Part shown: positions 50,136 to 61,185 of the stretch, piece after piece
Layout: each line of letters opens with the position of its first letter
Position numbering within the stretch: the stretch's first letter is position 1
Assembly: GCA_037975125.1 (NCBI GenBank)
Contig: CM075862.1
Coordinates: 17,918,283 to 17,982,282, forward strand
DNA from: Latrodectus hesperus
Taxonomy: Eukaryota > Arthropoda > Arachnida > Araneae > Theridiidae
Length of the DNA stretch: 64,000 nt
Direction of reading: 5' to 3'
The notes under the pieces: generated by a model
The model's input: the letters and a program-made list of their open reading frames with translations, nothing else
Database searches by the model: none
Told to the model about the DNA's origin: nothing
Program-made: the position numbers and the translations under genes

Positions 50136-50141
50136 TTTATT
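50136..50141 (-). terminator. NEK7: Candidate poly-A signal of NEK6/7
   Basis: The first AATAAA on the minus strand after the NEK stop codon lies here, about 345 bases downstream. In such AT-rich DNA the hexamer can occur by chance. Confidence 0.4.
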
Positions 50142-50351
50142 AAATCATTATTAATTTATATATATCTGCACAAATTACAATATTATAAGGATTATAATAA
50201 AAAGACTTTTCACAGTAATATGGTATTCTTAAAATGACCTTTTAAAAATCCCTTATTATTTAAATTAATGCATACCTTCAATCATTCAAGAAGCAAATTA
50301 ATCACATTGAAAACACTTACATATTTTTACATTTAACACATTTTACATTTT

Positions 50352-50525
50352 TTACAAGGCACATACAATCTTAAAATGTTTGTTAGTATAATTTTATGAA
50401 AATAAAGCAAGTATTGCAGATGCTGACATATTTGGTCCCTTACAAGGCACATATATAATCTTAAAATCTATATTAATATAATTTTATGAAAATGTAGGAG
50501 TTGCCGATGCTGATGACATGTGCTT
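50352..50525. repeat. Tandem duplication spanning the NEK6/7 stop codon
   Basis: Two diverged units of about 86-88 bp lie head to tail: 50352-50439 and 50440-50525. Both begin TTACAAGGCAC on the plus strand and share TATAATTTTATGAAAAT and GATGCTGA blocks. The second unit contains the last codons and stop of NEK6/7. The first is a decayed copy now in its 3' UTR. On the minus strand the copy still reads M-S-A-S-A-I-L-A-L-F-S-stop, against the gene's [15 protein letters not shown]. Confidence 0.88.
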
Positions 50526-50616
50526 ATGCATATTTAAAGCAACATTGTGTACATAAGTAATATCAGGCCTTTTATCAGGATCAGGATTGATACAATCAGC
50601 TACAAGATTTCGCATC

Positions 50617-50655
<39 letters not shown>

Positions 50656-52295
50656 TTTCAGATATTTTTTCCATATTTGTTAATAAAATTAAAAATGAGG
50701 TAGAAATTGTTAAAAATGTATTTAAATTATGATAAAATACTTTAGGCAACTATAAATTGATAAAAATATCCAATGACAACAATAGATGTTAAAGTACAAT
50801 AAAAACTTTTTAATACTAGCACGTTTAAAACTTATATTTTTAATATCTAGGAAAAATAAAATTCAATGCTTGGTATGAGCATTATGCATAAAATAATATG
50901 GACAGTAATAATGATATAATTAATATAATAATAATATAAATAATAAAAGTTGTGAGATTTTTTACAAAAATTTTTTCTATAGAGTAAAGAAAGAATGAAA
51001 ATAATAAAAGCATTATAAGTCCATTTTTGTCATTAATTGATGATAAAATTGTTCAGTTTTACAAATAATTTTATTACTAAGCTTCTTTAAAAAGACATTC
51101 CCAATATACAGATAATAAATTTTTACAATAAAGGGATTTCTTTGCAGTAATTTTTAAATTTCTTAAAATTATTATATAAATAGGTTAATGTTAGTTTTCT
51201 TATAACAGACAAAATTTTGGAAATGTTTCAACATTCTATATTAATGACAGTCAATCATATTAATAAATAAAAATTAATTTAGTAAATGTTATGTCATTAT
51301 TTTTAAAAACCTTTTCTAACCACTTTCATTCTTTTTACAGTAACTAACATTGTTAGAGTTTTAAAAATATCAATCTTGAAAAATAAAATTTTTAGATTAA
51401 AATTTTAATATAATTTATAATAGTAATTTTTTAAATTTTATATTACTTATTCACATAATAAATTCAAAACATTATATTTTTGAAAAATAATACCTGATGC
51501 ATTGAATGTCTATAATTTTGGAGCAAACTTTTTTCTTCATTTAACATTTTTAGTAAAATGCAATATTTATCTTCAGAATAATTCTATCTTCAAATCAATT
51601 ATTTTTATCTTTATTAATAAGTTTTAATGGATAGCTTTTTCATATGGTTTAAAATGATAAATATTATCATCTATCAAAAACTTAGTAATTTTAATAAAGT
51701 ACTTTTAGAAATTCAATCTGAGTTAAATGCATAATTACATACCTTATCTGAATAAATGTCAGAAGGAATGGGAGGATAATCACATTCTTCAATCTTTTTA
51801 CAAAGAGCATACAGATTCATTTTTTCGCCATAAAATGGTGATTGAAGAGCAGCCATCTATAAGATATATTAAAAGAGTTACTACCAACATACATTATCAT
51901 AAAAAGTTATAAATTAAAATTCTAAAATCAAAATTTTAAATATTTAAATAAAATATAAAATTTTGGGAATTATTACAGAGCAAAATAAAAAAATTCTAAA
52001 ATTAACTAAAAAACTAACTAAATAACTAACTAACTAAAAAACTAACTAAAAGCAACTAAAATTTCTAATTAGCTTTCAGGTAAAGCATAAAAAATTTTTC
52101 TTAGCAATCTTAAAACCGAAATTTATCTAATTTTGTTTTTATAAATGGTGTAAGTTAACAAATTAGTAAATTTACATATGCATTATTTTTTATCTTATTT
52201 ATAATATTAAAAAAAACAGCATTTTTTTCATAATGTTCTTAACATTTTGAATGCTATGAGATTATTAAAAAGGGGAATGGCTGCTTACAAAAATT

Positions 52296-52329
<34 letters not shown>

Positions 52330-55300
52330 GTAGTGAGTAAATAAGTATTCACATTAGGATGTAGAATATTAAGAAATTGATTTGGAAATAAACAAAAGAC
52401 ACTAATAATTAAGTATTGTAATTTATATTATTTAAATGATAAATTTAAACATTTCAGTTCCAATAAGCCATGAAACAAAGAAGAAAAAAATGTGACATAA
52501 CTTACCTCATAGAGAAGGCAACCAAGTGACCAAATATCAGATTTAAAATTATAACCATGTTCATGAATTCTTTCAGGAGACATATAATAAGGTGTTCCAA
52601 CTGAATAAAATAAATTTATAATATTAATTTATAATATATCTAAAAGAAAATATATCTGAAGATTGCATTATATTTATTAAAAACTATTTTATAAAACCTT
52701 AATAAGGTGTTTATTACAAACATTAATAATTTACTTCTTTTAATTACAAAAAGAACCCTAAATTAAAATTTTGTTTGCTGTAAAACATAAAAAAAATCTG
52801 TAAAATAGTTCATTTTATAAATCAATATTTAATTTTCATTATTTTAATAATGATCTACAAATACTTCTGCACTGCAGAACAAAACATTTTCTTAGGCATG
52901 TCGGAAATAAAAATAACTTTGATCAAGTATGATAATAGCTTTTTAAATAACAGCATGCATTATTTTATATATATAGCTCAAGGTAATTTATTAACATAAA
53001 AAAACCTTTTCTTTATAGTAATATACTCTAAAAAATGTATTATAAAAATGTAAAAGAGATTAATAAACATATTTTACAAAAACCAAGACACAAAAATACA
53101 TTTACTCTTAATTTTTTTTAAAAATGACATTAATTTTAGAATTATAAAATTTAAAATTACGATAGCTTTATTTTTCACTAAAGCATATTTTTCAGTTGAA
53201 GTGAAACTTTAAATTAATGTATTATATATTTATAGTGATTTATCACATAAAAGTTATTTATTATTTTATTTATTTATTTACTACAATATTTATTTAAATT
53301 TAATTGCAAGAAAAAACATAATACGAATTTCTAAAGTGTTTTTTTTCTTTCCTGATCTAAGAGCAAGTTCATTCTAATATGTTCTGTCAACAATTACGCA
53401 AAATAGAAAATCCTCCACTTAAATTAATATTACAAATTATGTTTGGATTTTTAAAAATCCATAATAATAATAATAACACAAACTTTCTAAATTTGTAACC
53501 TACTAAAATTAAACCATCAACTTACTTGTTTACGATATAGAAAATAAAGAGTTATTAAATAGTTAAAGGATCCTATTGGAAAGCAAAATAAAAATATGGC
53601 TTATAAAAGAAAGCAGTTTTCTTCACATGAACAAACCAAGTGATTAACAAAATCAAAAATATAACAAAATGAAAAAAAAAAAGATTTTATTGAACATAGA
53701 AATACAATAAATGAGCAATTTTATTTAATAGAAAAGAATTCCAAAAGCATTTCTAAAACTGGCAAAAAACAAATATAGTAAAATTTAAAGGATTTCAAAC
53801 TTCAATGATCTTATTCAATGATTTGAATGTATAAAACTTTGAACTATTATTTTATTTTACTAATATATTTCTTGTGAATGAAAAGTAATGTTTTTGGTTA
53901 CTTATTCATTCTCAAGAAATTTATAAGAAAAATAAGTAATAGTTCAGAGATTTACACATTCATATCATTGAATAGATAGTTTCAAGAAAAAGCCTAATTT
54001 ATAGTAAAAGATTACTTTGAGGAATGTGATAGAATTGATACAAAAACTTAAAAAATGGATAGAAATGCATACAAATGTTCTAGATAAAATATCAAATACA
54101 GTTCGAAAAAAGAGTTTTTATTACTCCAGTGAAAGCAAAATGTAAAAAACTAAAGAAATATATTAAATGTATAATCCAAAAGTTAAGGAGGAAATCTTTT
54201 ATAGATAGTCCAAAAGTTAGGAAGGGAACACAGAATTCTAAAAATAATCCAAAAGTTAAAGAGGAAAAAGAGAATTCCAAAAATTTTGATAAATGATTAA
54301 CAAAGTTCAAATTTTATAATTTTTGTAGGATTAGAAACAGAGACTGATTATGGATTAAGTTATAATTCGTAAAATTATTCAATATAACTGTGTAACACAG
54401 CAATTAAATACTACTTGTACTTGTGATTAGAAATGCTATAGAATTTCCACAGACATTATATATTGTTATTATAGTATACACTAAATCCACCATTTGCATT
54501 ACAGATAGTGCAACAAAGTACTAGAACTCCAATTTCTCAAATGAATTTTACAGCAATTATTTTTATTTTGATTTGAAATTCCAATCATCTATTTACATCA
54601 ATAATATTGACACATATAAGTTTTTACCCAATTATTATTATTCTTTCAGGACCACATGCCAAAGACATCTCACAAAACAAATTGGAAGTGAAAGGATCTA
54701 CACTACAAAATAGAGGTTTTATGTCACTGAGCCCAACTTAAAGAAAATATATAAGTCTAAAAATCCTAATTTTTGGTATTATGTTAAACAATTACTTACA
54801 CTATCATTTATATCAAAATTAGCTTTAAAAATATTTTAAATTCATTTTTGTTCAATATATATTCAATACATAAAAGAATGTTTATTAAATATTTTTAAAG
54901 TGTTTTTAATTTTTTCAAAGTTTTAAGTGTCAGGGTATAGCAATATAATCTTCCTGGCTGTGAGAGATTTTTTCATCAAGCATATATTTTCACAGCTTAT
55001 TTTGAAATGGGTCATGATGGATATGATAAAATAAATATAAGAAATACAAATATAACTTATTAATTAACTGTGATTTACAGTCTGAATTGATATAAAGAAA
55101 CTCACTAAATATAAAATATTTAAAATATAACCATTTTAATTAGAAAATATATTTTCTGAAGCTATTCAAGCTAATAATTCAGATGTAATAAATTCATACC
55201 AAGAGAATGAGCAGCTGTTGTTTTAGAGCTGAAAAATCTACCAAGACCTAGGTCGCCTAGTTTGACAACTCCTTCGGCTGTGATGAATACATTAGCAGGT

Positions 55301-57619
55301 TTAATGTCTACAAAAATAGATATTGAAATGTGTACAAAAATGTAATGATATTAAAATAAACAATTATATATACATGAAAAAAATTAATGAACAATAAAAA
55401 TAATAAATTCAAAATGGAAAATATTATTTCTTATACTTTTTAAACATAATGAATCTTTCAAAAATGTGCTGGTAATATTTTAATTATTTATTAAACTTTC
55501 ATCATTCTCATAAATATATTCTTTATTAAAAAAATCCTTTATATTATTAGACATGAAAGAATTGATTAAAGAATAGAAAACATAATTAAAAATATTAGCA
55601 CAATTTAAATGTCAAACTTAGTTACCTCTATGCATTACTCTTTTAGAATGCATATGTTCTAAAGCACCACACACTTGCTCAAAATATTTCCATATGGTTT
55701 TTTCAGGTATCAAGCGCTGTTGTTTTTTAAAATACTGCAATGAGAAAATAAGTATAAATTTTCAGTAAAATGAACATGGAATAAAATGATAATTATTAAG
55801 AATATAAAGGTAACCTGAAGTGCAAAAACATTGTGAACAATTTGGCAAACCAAATGATGGCGGTTAGTACAATAATTAAGATTGAAAAGTACTACAAATT
55901 ATCAATAAATAAAATGTCACTGTAAAAAAATAGTATTTTTTAATTTTAAAATAGTAATTGTAGAATTCAAGAAAAAACACAGGGGCAATCAGTAAAATAT
56001 TGTCTGGCTAAACTTTTCTATAAGATACTCTGAAAATTTAATGTTCATTACCATAATGGTGAAACTTTACCTGCATTTCTAGAATGCAGATAATGAAGAT
56101 AACTGAAGAATGATTCACATAACAAGAGAGTTTCAATAATTCTAAAATAGATACTTTATATACATTTTTTCAATAATTAGTAAAATTTTGCATTGAAATA
56201 ATATTTTTCAAAGCTATTTCATTTTTTTAATACAAGTATTAAATTTTTCCAACCAAGCAGACAAAAATAAAAACTGTTAATCAATAATTTGACTAAACTT
56301 CTACATTTATAATATTCCAGAAAAACTGATAAGTTTTCGCTAAATACAGTTTTGGAAAACTATGTCACATGTTAAACATTTACCAAGCAGAAAACAATAG
56401 AAATATTTACCTCTATCATACGTGAAAGATCACCAGCATCAGCCAGATCAAGGACTATATACAGTTCATTTTCATCAATAAATGATGCTAAATATTTTAT
56501 GACATTTGGATGATTTAGTTGCTATTTAAAATCAAAAAAAAAAAACAATTAATTTACATGCATTATTTTTAAAATTGTATCAATGATACATCACATTCAT
56601 ACTAAAAATATAAATTTTCATTTGTAAAAAAAGTGGAAATTAAAATGTTCATAAAAAGTTATCCCTTTGTTATTCTTTGTAAACACTTACTCTACTTTAT
56701 TGCTATTTTGAAAAAAAAATTATTATTCTTTTTTATTCTCATGCATTTTCAAACTCAAAATTTGATTTGAGTTTGCAAAAGATGAAAATATACACATTTG
56801 AGATACCAAATTTTGTTTTATGCGAGATATATTCTGCAAAGCCAATTTCTAAACTACGCTTCAATTCCAGATATAAGAGGGGCAAATATTTTTCTTATTG
56901 TTCCCAATATTTTTCGAGCAGAAATTCATGTAAATACATGCAAAAACAACTACAGACATAAGAACTTCAATTAAATATGTTTTGTAAAAAATTAAGAACA
57001 GATGGTGCTTATTTAACAAAAACAAAATATGATCTACTAGGAAAGTAATCAAATACAATTATATAGTATTCTAAAATTTCTATATATTCATACCAAAAAC
57101 ATGTAATTCAAAAGTTGATATTGATAAAAAAAGTGAAATTATGAATATTAAAAAATGAAATTTTAGAAGAAAATATAAGATTAAATAAATAAAATAATAC
57201 TTCAATCATAAAAATAAAAAACATGAATTCTATTTTTAAATACAACTCCCATTATGTATTAATTAAAGAAGATTACCTGCAACAGATTAATTTCTTTCAT
57301 ACAATCTAATCGAGCTTTAAAATCCATCATTTCAGAAATCTAAAGAAAAGCAAGAAAAATCAGTAATATATTATTAAATAAACTGGACAGAACTTTTTAA
57401 ATTTAGATAAAAGTTTAAGTGTTATTTGATAGATAGTTGAAGTAAACCTACCTGTACTTTTTTCAAAGCAACTAACTTCCCATCTAATTTACATTTAGCT
57501 TTATAAACAACACTGAACTGACCTTTACCAATCTTTTTATCTATTTCAAAATTCGACAGCATACCATAAATTGAATCTTTAGTAGTCAATCTGGACATTT
57601 CTTCATCCAGCTCACACAT
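50484..57619 (-). CDS. NEK7: NEK6/NEK7-type serine/threonine kinase; eight coding exons, complete
   Basis: Exons in transcript order: 57619-57452, 57339-57277, 56521-56411, 55734-55626, 55307-55200, 52600-52506, 51856-51743, 50615-50484. All junctions are GT-AG with matching phases, giving 299 residues (human NEK7 has 302). NEK6 and NEK7 are short mitotic kinases acting downstream of NEK9 in spindle and centrosome function. Seen: glycine loop GKGQFS at 31-36, ATP lysine K53 (VALKK), HRD aspartate D151 ([10 protein letters not shown]), DLG aspartate D169 (GDLGLGRFF), activation-loop S185 in [14 protein letters not shown] (equivalent to the NEK7 activating S195), and Y87 matching the autoinhibitory Y97. 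There is little N-terminal extension and no long C-terminal tail, as expected for NEK6/7. A TTTTTTAG acceptor at 57639-57640 shows the 5' UTR continues upstream across an intron. I cannot choose between NEK6 and NEK7; the invertebrate gene may be ancestral to both. Confidence 0.96.
50616..51742 (-). other. NEK7: NEK6/7 last intron (1.1 kb)
   Basis: Donor GTATGT, acceptor ACAG preceded by a pure 33-T tract. AT-rich otherwise. Confidence 0.9.
50620..50652 (-). promoter_or_regulatory. NEK7: 33-base poly-T polypyrimidine tract before the last NEK6/7 exon
   Basis: On the minus strand 33 consecutive T residues are followed by ACAG and the exon at 50615. The homopolymer serves as the polypyrimidine tract and is expected to vary in length between individuals. 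An inserted A-tail relic is one possible origin. Confidence 0.85.
52003..52052. repeat. Imperfect (AACT)n simple repeat
   Basis: Tandem AACT/ACTA units interrupted by A runs, inside a NEK6/7 intron. Confidence 0.8.
52298..52327. repeat. (TA)15 microsatellite
   Basis: An uninterrupted TA array inside a NEK6/7 intron. Confidence 0.95.
52601..55199 (-). other. NEK7: NEK6/7 intron 5 (2.6 kb)
   Basis: The largest intron within the coding part. It holds a three-unit minisatellite at 54172-54290. The minus-strand frame at 54092-54310 comes from that repeat. No other element is seen. Confidence 0.88.
54172..54290. repeat. Three-unit imperfect minisatellite
   Basis: TCCAAAAGTTA recurs at 54175, 54209 and 54248, each followed by a purine-rich stretch (GGAGGAAA, GGAAGGGAA, AAGAGGAAAAAG). 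Period is 34 then 39 bp. Confidence 0.8.
55308..56410 (-). other. NEK7: NEK6/7 introns 3 and 4 around exon 55626-55734
   Basis: Intron 4 (55308-55625) and intron 3 (55735-56410) are AT-rich with no further element. Donors GTAACT and GTAAAT; acceptors TTTGTAG and TTGCAG. Confidence 0.88.
56522..57276 (-). other. NEK7: NEK6/7 intron 2 (0.75 kb)
   Basis: Donor GTAATC, acceptor AAATAG. It includes a patch at 56740-57000 with small frames on both strands (56767-56961 plus, 57058-56861 minus), which I do not support as genes. Confidence 0.85.
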
Positions 57620-57637
57620 TGTAAGGCTTTTAAAATA

Positions 57638-58055
57638 GCTAAAAAATAAGTAACATATAACAGTAAATGTTTATAAGCACACCTATTGCATATATTTTTT
57701 TTAACTTGCATGCATTTTTGTAAAATTATAATGCAATTAAAAATAATTAAAGAATAAGATACGTACTATGATAAATATTTATAAGCAAGCACTTCTATCA
57801 CATATAACTTATTTTTGTATACAGAAGAATGCTAATGCAACAACAACTTGTTTTGTAAATAAATAATTTTAAGCATAATTAAAGCACAAAGTTCTAATGT
57901 TACTTCCCAGATTGAATTTCATCTTTAAAAATAGCAAAAAACAAAGCATTAACTGAAACAAAAAGCTAATTAGTCATAAATTTGACAGAATCACCTTGCT
58001 AATAGATCTAATAAGGCGTATTTGATTTTTTTAATTGTTTTGTAGTAGGATTTTT
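57638..58055 (-). other. NEK7: 5' UTR intron region of NEK6/7 up to the gap
   Basis: The acceptor TTTTTTAG ends at 57639 on the minus strand, 20 bases before the NEK start codon, so transcription must start further upstream. AT-rich otherwise. Confidence 0.6.
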
Positions 58056-58555
58056 NNNNNNNNNNNNNNNNNNNNNNNNNNNNNNNNNNNNNNNNNNNNN
58101 NNNNNNNNNNNNNNNNNNNNNNNNNNNNNNNNNNNNNNNNNNNNNNNNNNNNNNNNNNNNNNNNNNNNNNNNNNNNNNNNNNNNNNNNNNNNNNNNNNNN
58201 NNNNNNNNNNNNNNNNNNNNNNNNNNNNNNNNNNNNNNNNNNNNNNNNNNNNNNNNNNNNNNNNNNNNNNNNNNNNNNNNNNNNNNNNNNNNNNNNNNNN
58301 NNNNNNNNNNNNNNNNNNNNNNNNNNNNNNNNNNNNNNNNNNNNNNNNNNNNNNNNNNNNNNNNNNNNNNNNNNNNNNNNNNNNNNNNNNNNNNNNNNNN
58401 NNNNNNNNNNNNNNNNNNNNNNNNNNNNNNNNNNNNNNNNNNNNNNNNNNNNNNNNNNNNNNNNNNNNNNNNNNNNNNNNNNNNNNNNNNNNNNNNNNNN
58501 NNNNNNNNNNNNNNNNNNNNNNNNNNNNNNNNNNNNNNNNNNNNNNNNNNNNNNN
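58056..58555. other. Assembly gap, 500 N
   Basis: Exactly 500 N characters, so probably a fixed-size placeholder of unknown true length. It lies upstream of all NEK6/7 coding exons but could hide its first exon. Open frames reported across it are artefacts. Confidence 0.99.
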
Positions 58556-58791
58556 TGTTTCATAATAAAACAAATTCCAACTAATTGAATTTCAGATATT
58601 ATCAACATTAAATATACATAATTATAACAAAAGTAATATTAGATAAATCAGTAATATTAGATTTGAGAAAATTTCTCTAAATTTATTTTAACAGTATTCT
58701 CTAATTTATATTTCTATAAATATACAGATACATGCATGATATATCAGATTAACATAAAAACTTCATAAACATTTTAAAATATCTACACTGT

Positions 58792-58811
58792 AAAAAAAAA
58801 AAAAAAAAAAA
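58792..58811 (-). repeat. Poly-A/poly-T run followed by an acceptor-like ACAG
   Basis: Twenty A residues on the plus strand. On the minus strand a T run precedes ACAG, the same arrangement as the last NEK6/7 intron end. It could be the acceptor of a 5' UTR exon, but this is unproven. Confidence 0.45.
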
Positions 58812-58849
58812 GGAAGAAATACAATAAAAATCACTGTTATTTAAATAGC

Positions 58850-58970
58850 TGTCATAGGAACACAAACGATTACAGTAAATTTTACTGTAAAATTCAGCCG
58901 TAGAAAATCGTTTGCTATTGGGCATGCGCATTGAATTGGCGGTATAAAAGTTTCTTTTGTTCCTGTGACA
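58850..58970. promoter_or_regulatory. Nested inverted repeats with NRF1- and CCAAT-like motifs; possible NEK6/7 promoter
   Basis: TGTCATAGGAACACAA (58850-58865) pairs with TTTTGTTCCTGTGACA (58955-58970) at 14 of 16 positions. CAAACGATT (58863-58871) pairs with AATCGTTTG (58906-58914). TTACAGTAAA (58870-58879) and TTTACTGTAA (58881-58890) form a perfect palindrome around one base. Between the outer arms, GGCATGCGCA is one base from an NRF1 site, and two CCAAT pentamers lie on the minus strand (in GCCAATTC and CCCAATAG). This could be a MITE-like insert, a promoter of the minus-strand NEK6/7 gene, or both. Confidence 0.45.
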
Positions 58971-59665
58971 AATGAATCAAATTAATTTCACAATTTATTT
59001 GCCCTTGTTTTCACTTAGTAAAGTTGCTGATATTTTGAAAATAGTTGTTCCTTTAGTTGAATTTCTATTGAAATTTAATCACCAAATATAAGGCAACGTA
59101 TGCTTTTCATATTGTTTATTATGCAAGTTGCTAGCTAACTTTGATTTATATAAGTTCTTATAAATTTGACAGAACATTTCAAAAAATTCTAAGTTGAATT
59201 TACAAATGATCACATTCACTAGTATTAATTCAGTGTCAATACTTTTTTACTTACTTTTTATTATTTAAAATATATTATAGTAGTTTGGTAACATAATTAA
59301 TTAGTAGTTTAATTATCAAATTTTTGATGAAATTAGAGTTGCATTTAAGTGCTTCCATTGCTATAAAATTGCTTAGCTATGTTTATAAATTTCGAAATTA
59401 AAATTGAATAATCATCGATTGCTATATTCTTTTAGATATATATTATTAAATATATTAACGGAATTTCTGTTTTATTTCGCTGTTGAAAATTAATGATTTT
59501 TCTTTCATTGTAAAATGATATAATTTATTGTATATTAACTAACTATAACATTTTTCAATAATTTTTTAATTAGAATTTTATTAAAAAATGTTTATTTTTA
59601 ATACATATCGTTAAATTGCACTCTAATTATGATTATTAATTCAATTCATTAATTAATGATCATAA
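58971..59665. other. AT-rich DNA, no gene seen
   Basis: No coding frame, repeat boundary or RNA signature supported. Confidence 0.6.
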
Positions 59666-59880
59666 TTAGTGTACTCCATGGCACGACAGCCCCTGTGGGC
59701 CAAGGGTTACAGTACCCATAACTGTTTTCATGACCGAGGCCCTGGGGTGCGAAGCATAAGTCCAAGTATACGTACTAAGAATGGTGAATGTAACGTCTGA
59801 TGTTTCCTCGTTAGTGTATTGAAGAATTTGGATAAGAGGGTATAACTCATTTGTAAATCGCATCACTTTCCCGGCTTATG
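59666..59880 (+). repeat. Interspersed repeat (GTGGCACGACAGCC family), copy 2
   Basis: The longest of three copies: ATGGCACGACAGCCCCTGTG, GGGCCAAGGGTTACAGTACC, CATAACTGTTTTCATGACC, then a G+C-richer body to about 59880. The same blocks occur at 41050-41130 and, inverted, at 60225-60345. It has no tRNA boxes. It is probably part of a longer SINE or LINE whose other end is missing. The minus frame 59866-59666 belongs to it. Confidence 0.75.
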
Positions 59881-60224
59881 GTTTCGATAAGCAAAAAATA
59901 AGCAGCTGGAAATTAACAGAATGATCAAACAAATGTTAGTATATAAGCAAGTTCCTTTCTAAAATATAGGATGAGGATTTGTTTTTAAATAATGAAAATT
60001 TGCTTTTTCACAGAAAAGAAAAAATCCAATTTCTATTAGGTGTTGTTGGACATAGATCAAAAACCTGATAACAGTGCTAAGTCAATATTGTGAATTGTAT
60101 TAGCATTTAATTGGTTAGCATAAAACATATACTTCAAAATTTGCAATGTCTAATTAACTAGAAAAATATATTAGTTTATATAATACTTTTAACATATTGG
60201 AAACCAACTAAAAGCTGAGGGTTT

Positions 60225-60345
60225 TGTATAGGCTGACTACTGAACCAGGACATATTTTCCATATCCTAGGGTCCTTGGTCAAGAAAACAGATATGGGTAC
60301 TGTAGGTCCTATCCACAAGGGGGCTGTCATACCACTGTTAAGTTT
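60225..60345 (-). repeat. Interspersed repeat (GTGGCACGACAGCC family), copy 3, minus strand
   Basis: Reverse complement reads GTGGTATGACAGCCCCCTTG, then CCTACAGTACCCATATCTG, then TTTTCTTGACCAAGGACCC. These are the same blocks in the same order as at 59666-59880. Confidence 0.75.
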
Positions 60346-60639
60346 ATAATTTATATGTAAATATTCAAGCAACAATTATGAGCATAAAATCTAAAGAATT
60401 TATTTACAAACCTGAAATTTCTATAGATGGTATAAATATTGAGTATTGGAGAATAAATTTTATTCTCTGTATTTTTTTAATTTGCTTAAATTATGTATTA
60501 TACCTCTAAGTGGTATTTGTAATACTCATATTTAAATTTTGACTATTTTTCAGTATTAAGTATGCTACTTTGTCTTGTTGATATTTTAGAAATCCTTTAT
60601 AAAATACTATAATTTAGGAAAAAATACTATTTCATTGCA

Positions 60640-60815
60640 TCACCATTGATTTGTTTGTTTAATTTTTGCACACGTAATTTTTTTTATTGGGACCTACAGT
60701 TGAAAGTGGATTTTAAAGCACTATAAATATTCATGCATTAAGTGGGAATCAAACCCACAAACTTCTGAACTGAAGGCCAAAGCAATTACAATTTAGCTAG
60801 CAGATTGATATTGTA
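60640..60815 (-). mobile_element. tRNA-derived SINE (same family as 24736-24919), minus strand
   Basis: On the minus strand: a degraded A-box region (GCTAAATTGTAATTGCTTTGG), B-box GGGTTTGATTCCC, GCATGAATATTTATAGTGC, AAAATCCACTTTCAACTG, and a tail AAACAAACAAATC at 60648-60660. ATTGAT occurs just outside both ends and might be a remnant of the target-site duplication. Confidence 0.83.
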
Positions 60816-61068
60816 TTGTCTTTGGTTACTAATGTTAAAAATAAAATTTTTTAATCAGTAATATTAAATTAAATAGAAATGTTATAGACATGACATTATA
60901 AAGCAAAGAATAGCTTTGTAATGAAGGATTACATATGACTTTGCAGCAGTTACAGCTGATATTAAAATCTTCAAATAAAAACTAATATCTTTCAAACTTA
61001 TTTCACAGAATCATAAGCTAAAATAACAAGGAAAATTGTAGATACAAATGGATTATATCAAATACATG

Positions 61069-61185
61069 GTAGTGTGGTGACCTGGTTGGTTAAAGCATTA
61101 TTATCAGAGGTAGTGAGTTCGAATCCCGGCTTCACCGAAGATGCACTGTAATTGTTTAAGGCGTCTCGATTGCTTAAGGCCATTT
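61069..61185 (+). mobile_element. tRNA-derived SINE head (same family as 26756-27046)
   Basis: The tRNA-like head has GGTGA and TCACC in the acceptor-stem positions, an A-box region CTGGTTGGTTAAAGCAT and a B-box GAGTTCGAATCCCGGC, followed by CGAAGATGC. The blocks match the SINE at 26756-27046. The tail is not clear. A functional tRNA is unlikely because the anticodon and T-stem regions do not pair. Confidence 0.8.

Larger units (their letters stand above)
51857..52505 (-). other. NEK7: NEK6/7 intron 6 with two simple repeats
   Basis: It contains an ACTA/AACT-rich array at about 52003-52052 and a (TA)15 array at 52298-52327. Donor GTAAGT, acceptor TTATAG. Confidence 0.88.

Noticed and set aside
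57991..58608. Open frames of 176-205 codons across the gap
   Set aside because: They consist of translated N characters and carry no information.
61074..61140. A functional tRNA gene
   Set aside because: The acceptor stem pairs and A and B boxes are present, but the T-stem and anticodon arm do not pair well and the same sequence recurs in a SINE at 26756-27046.
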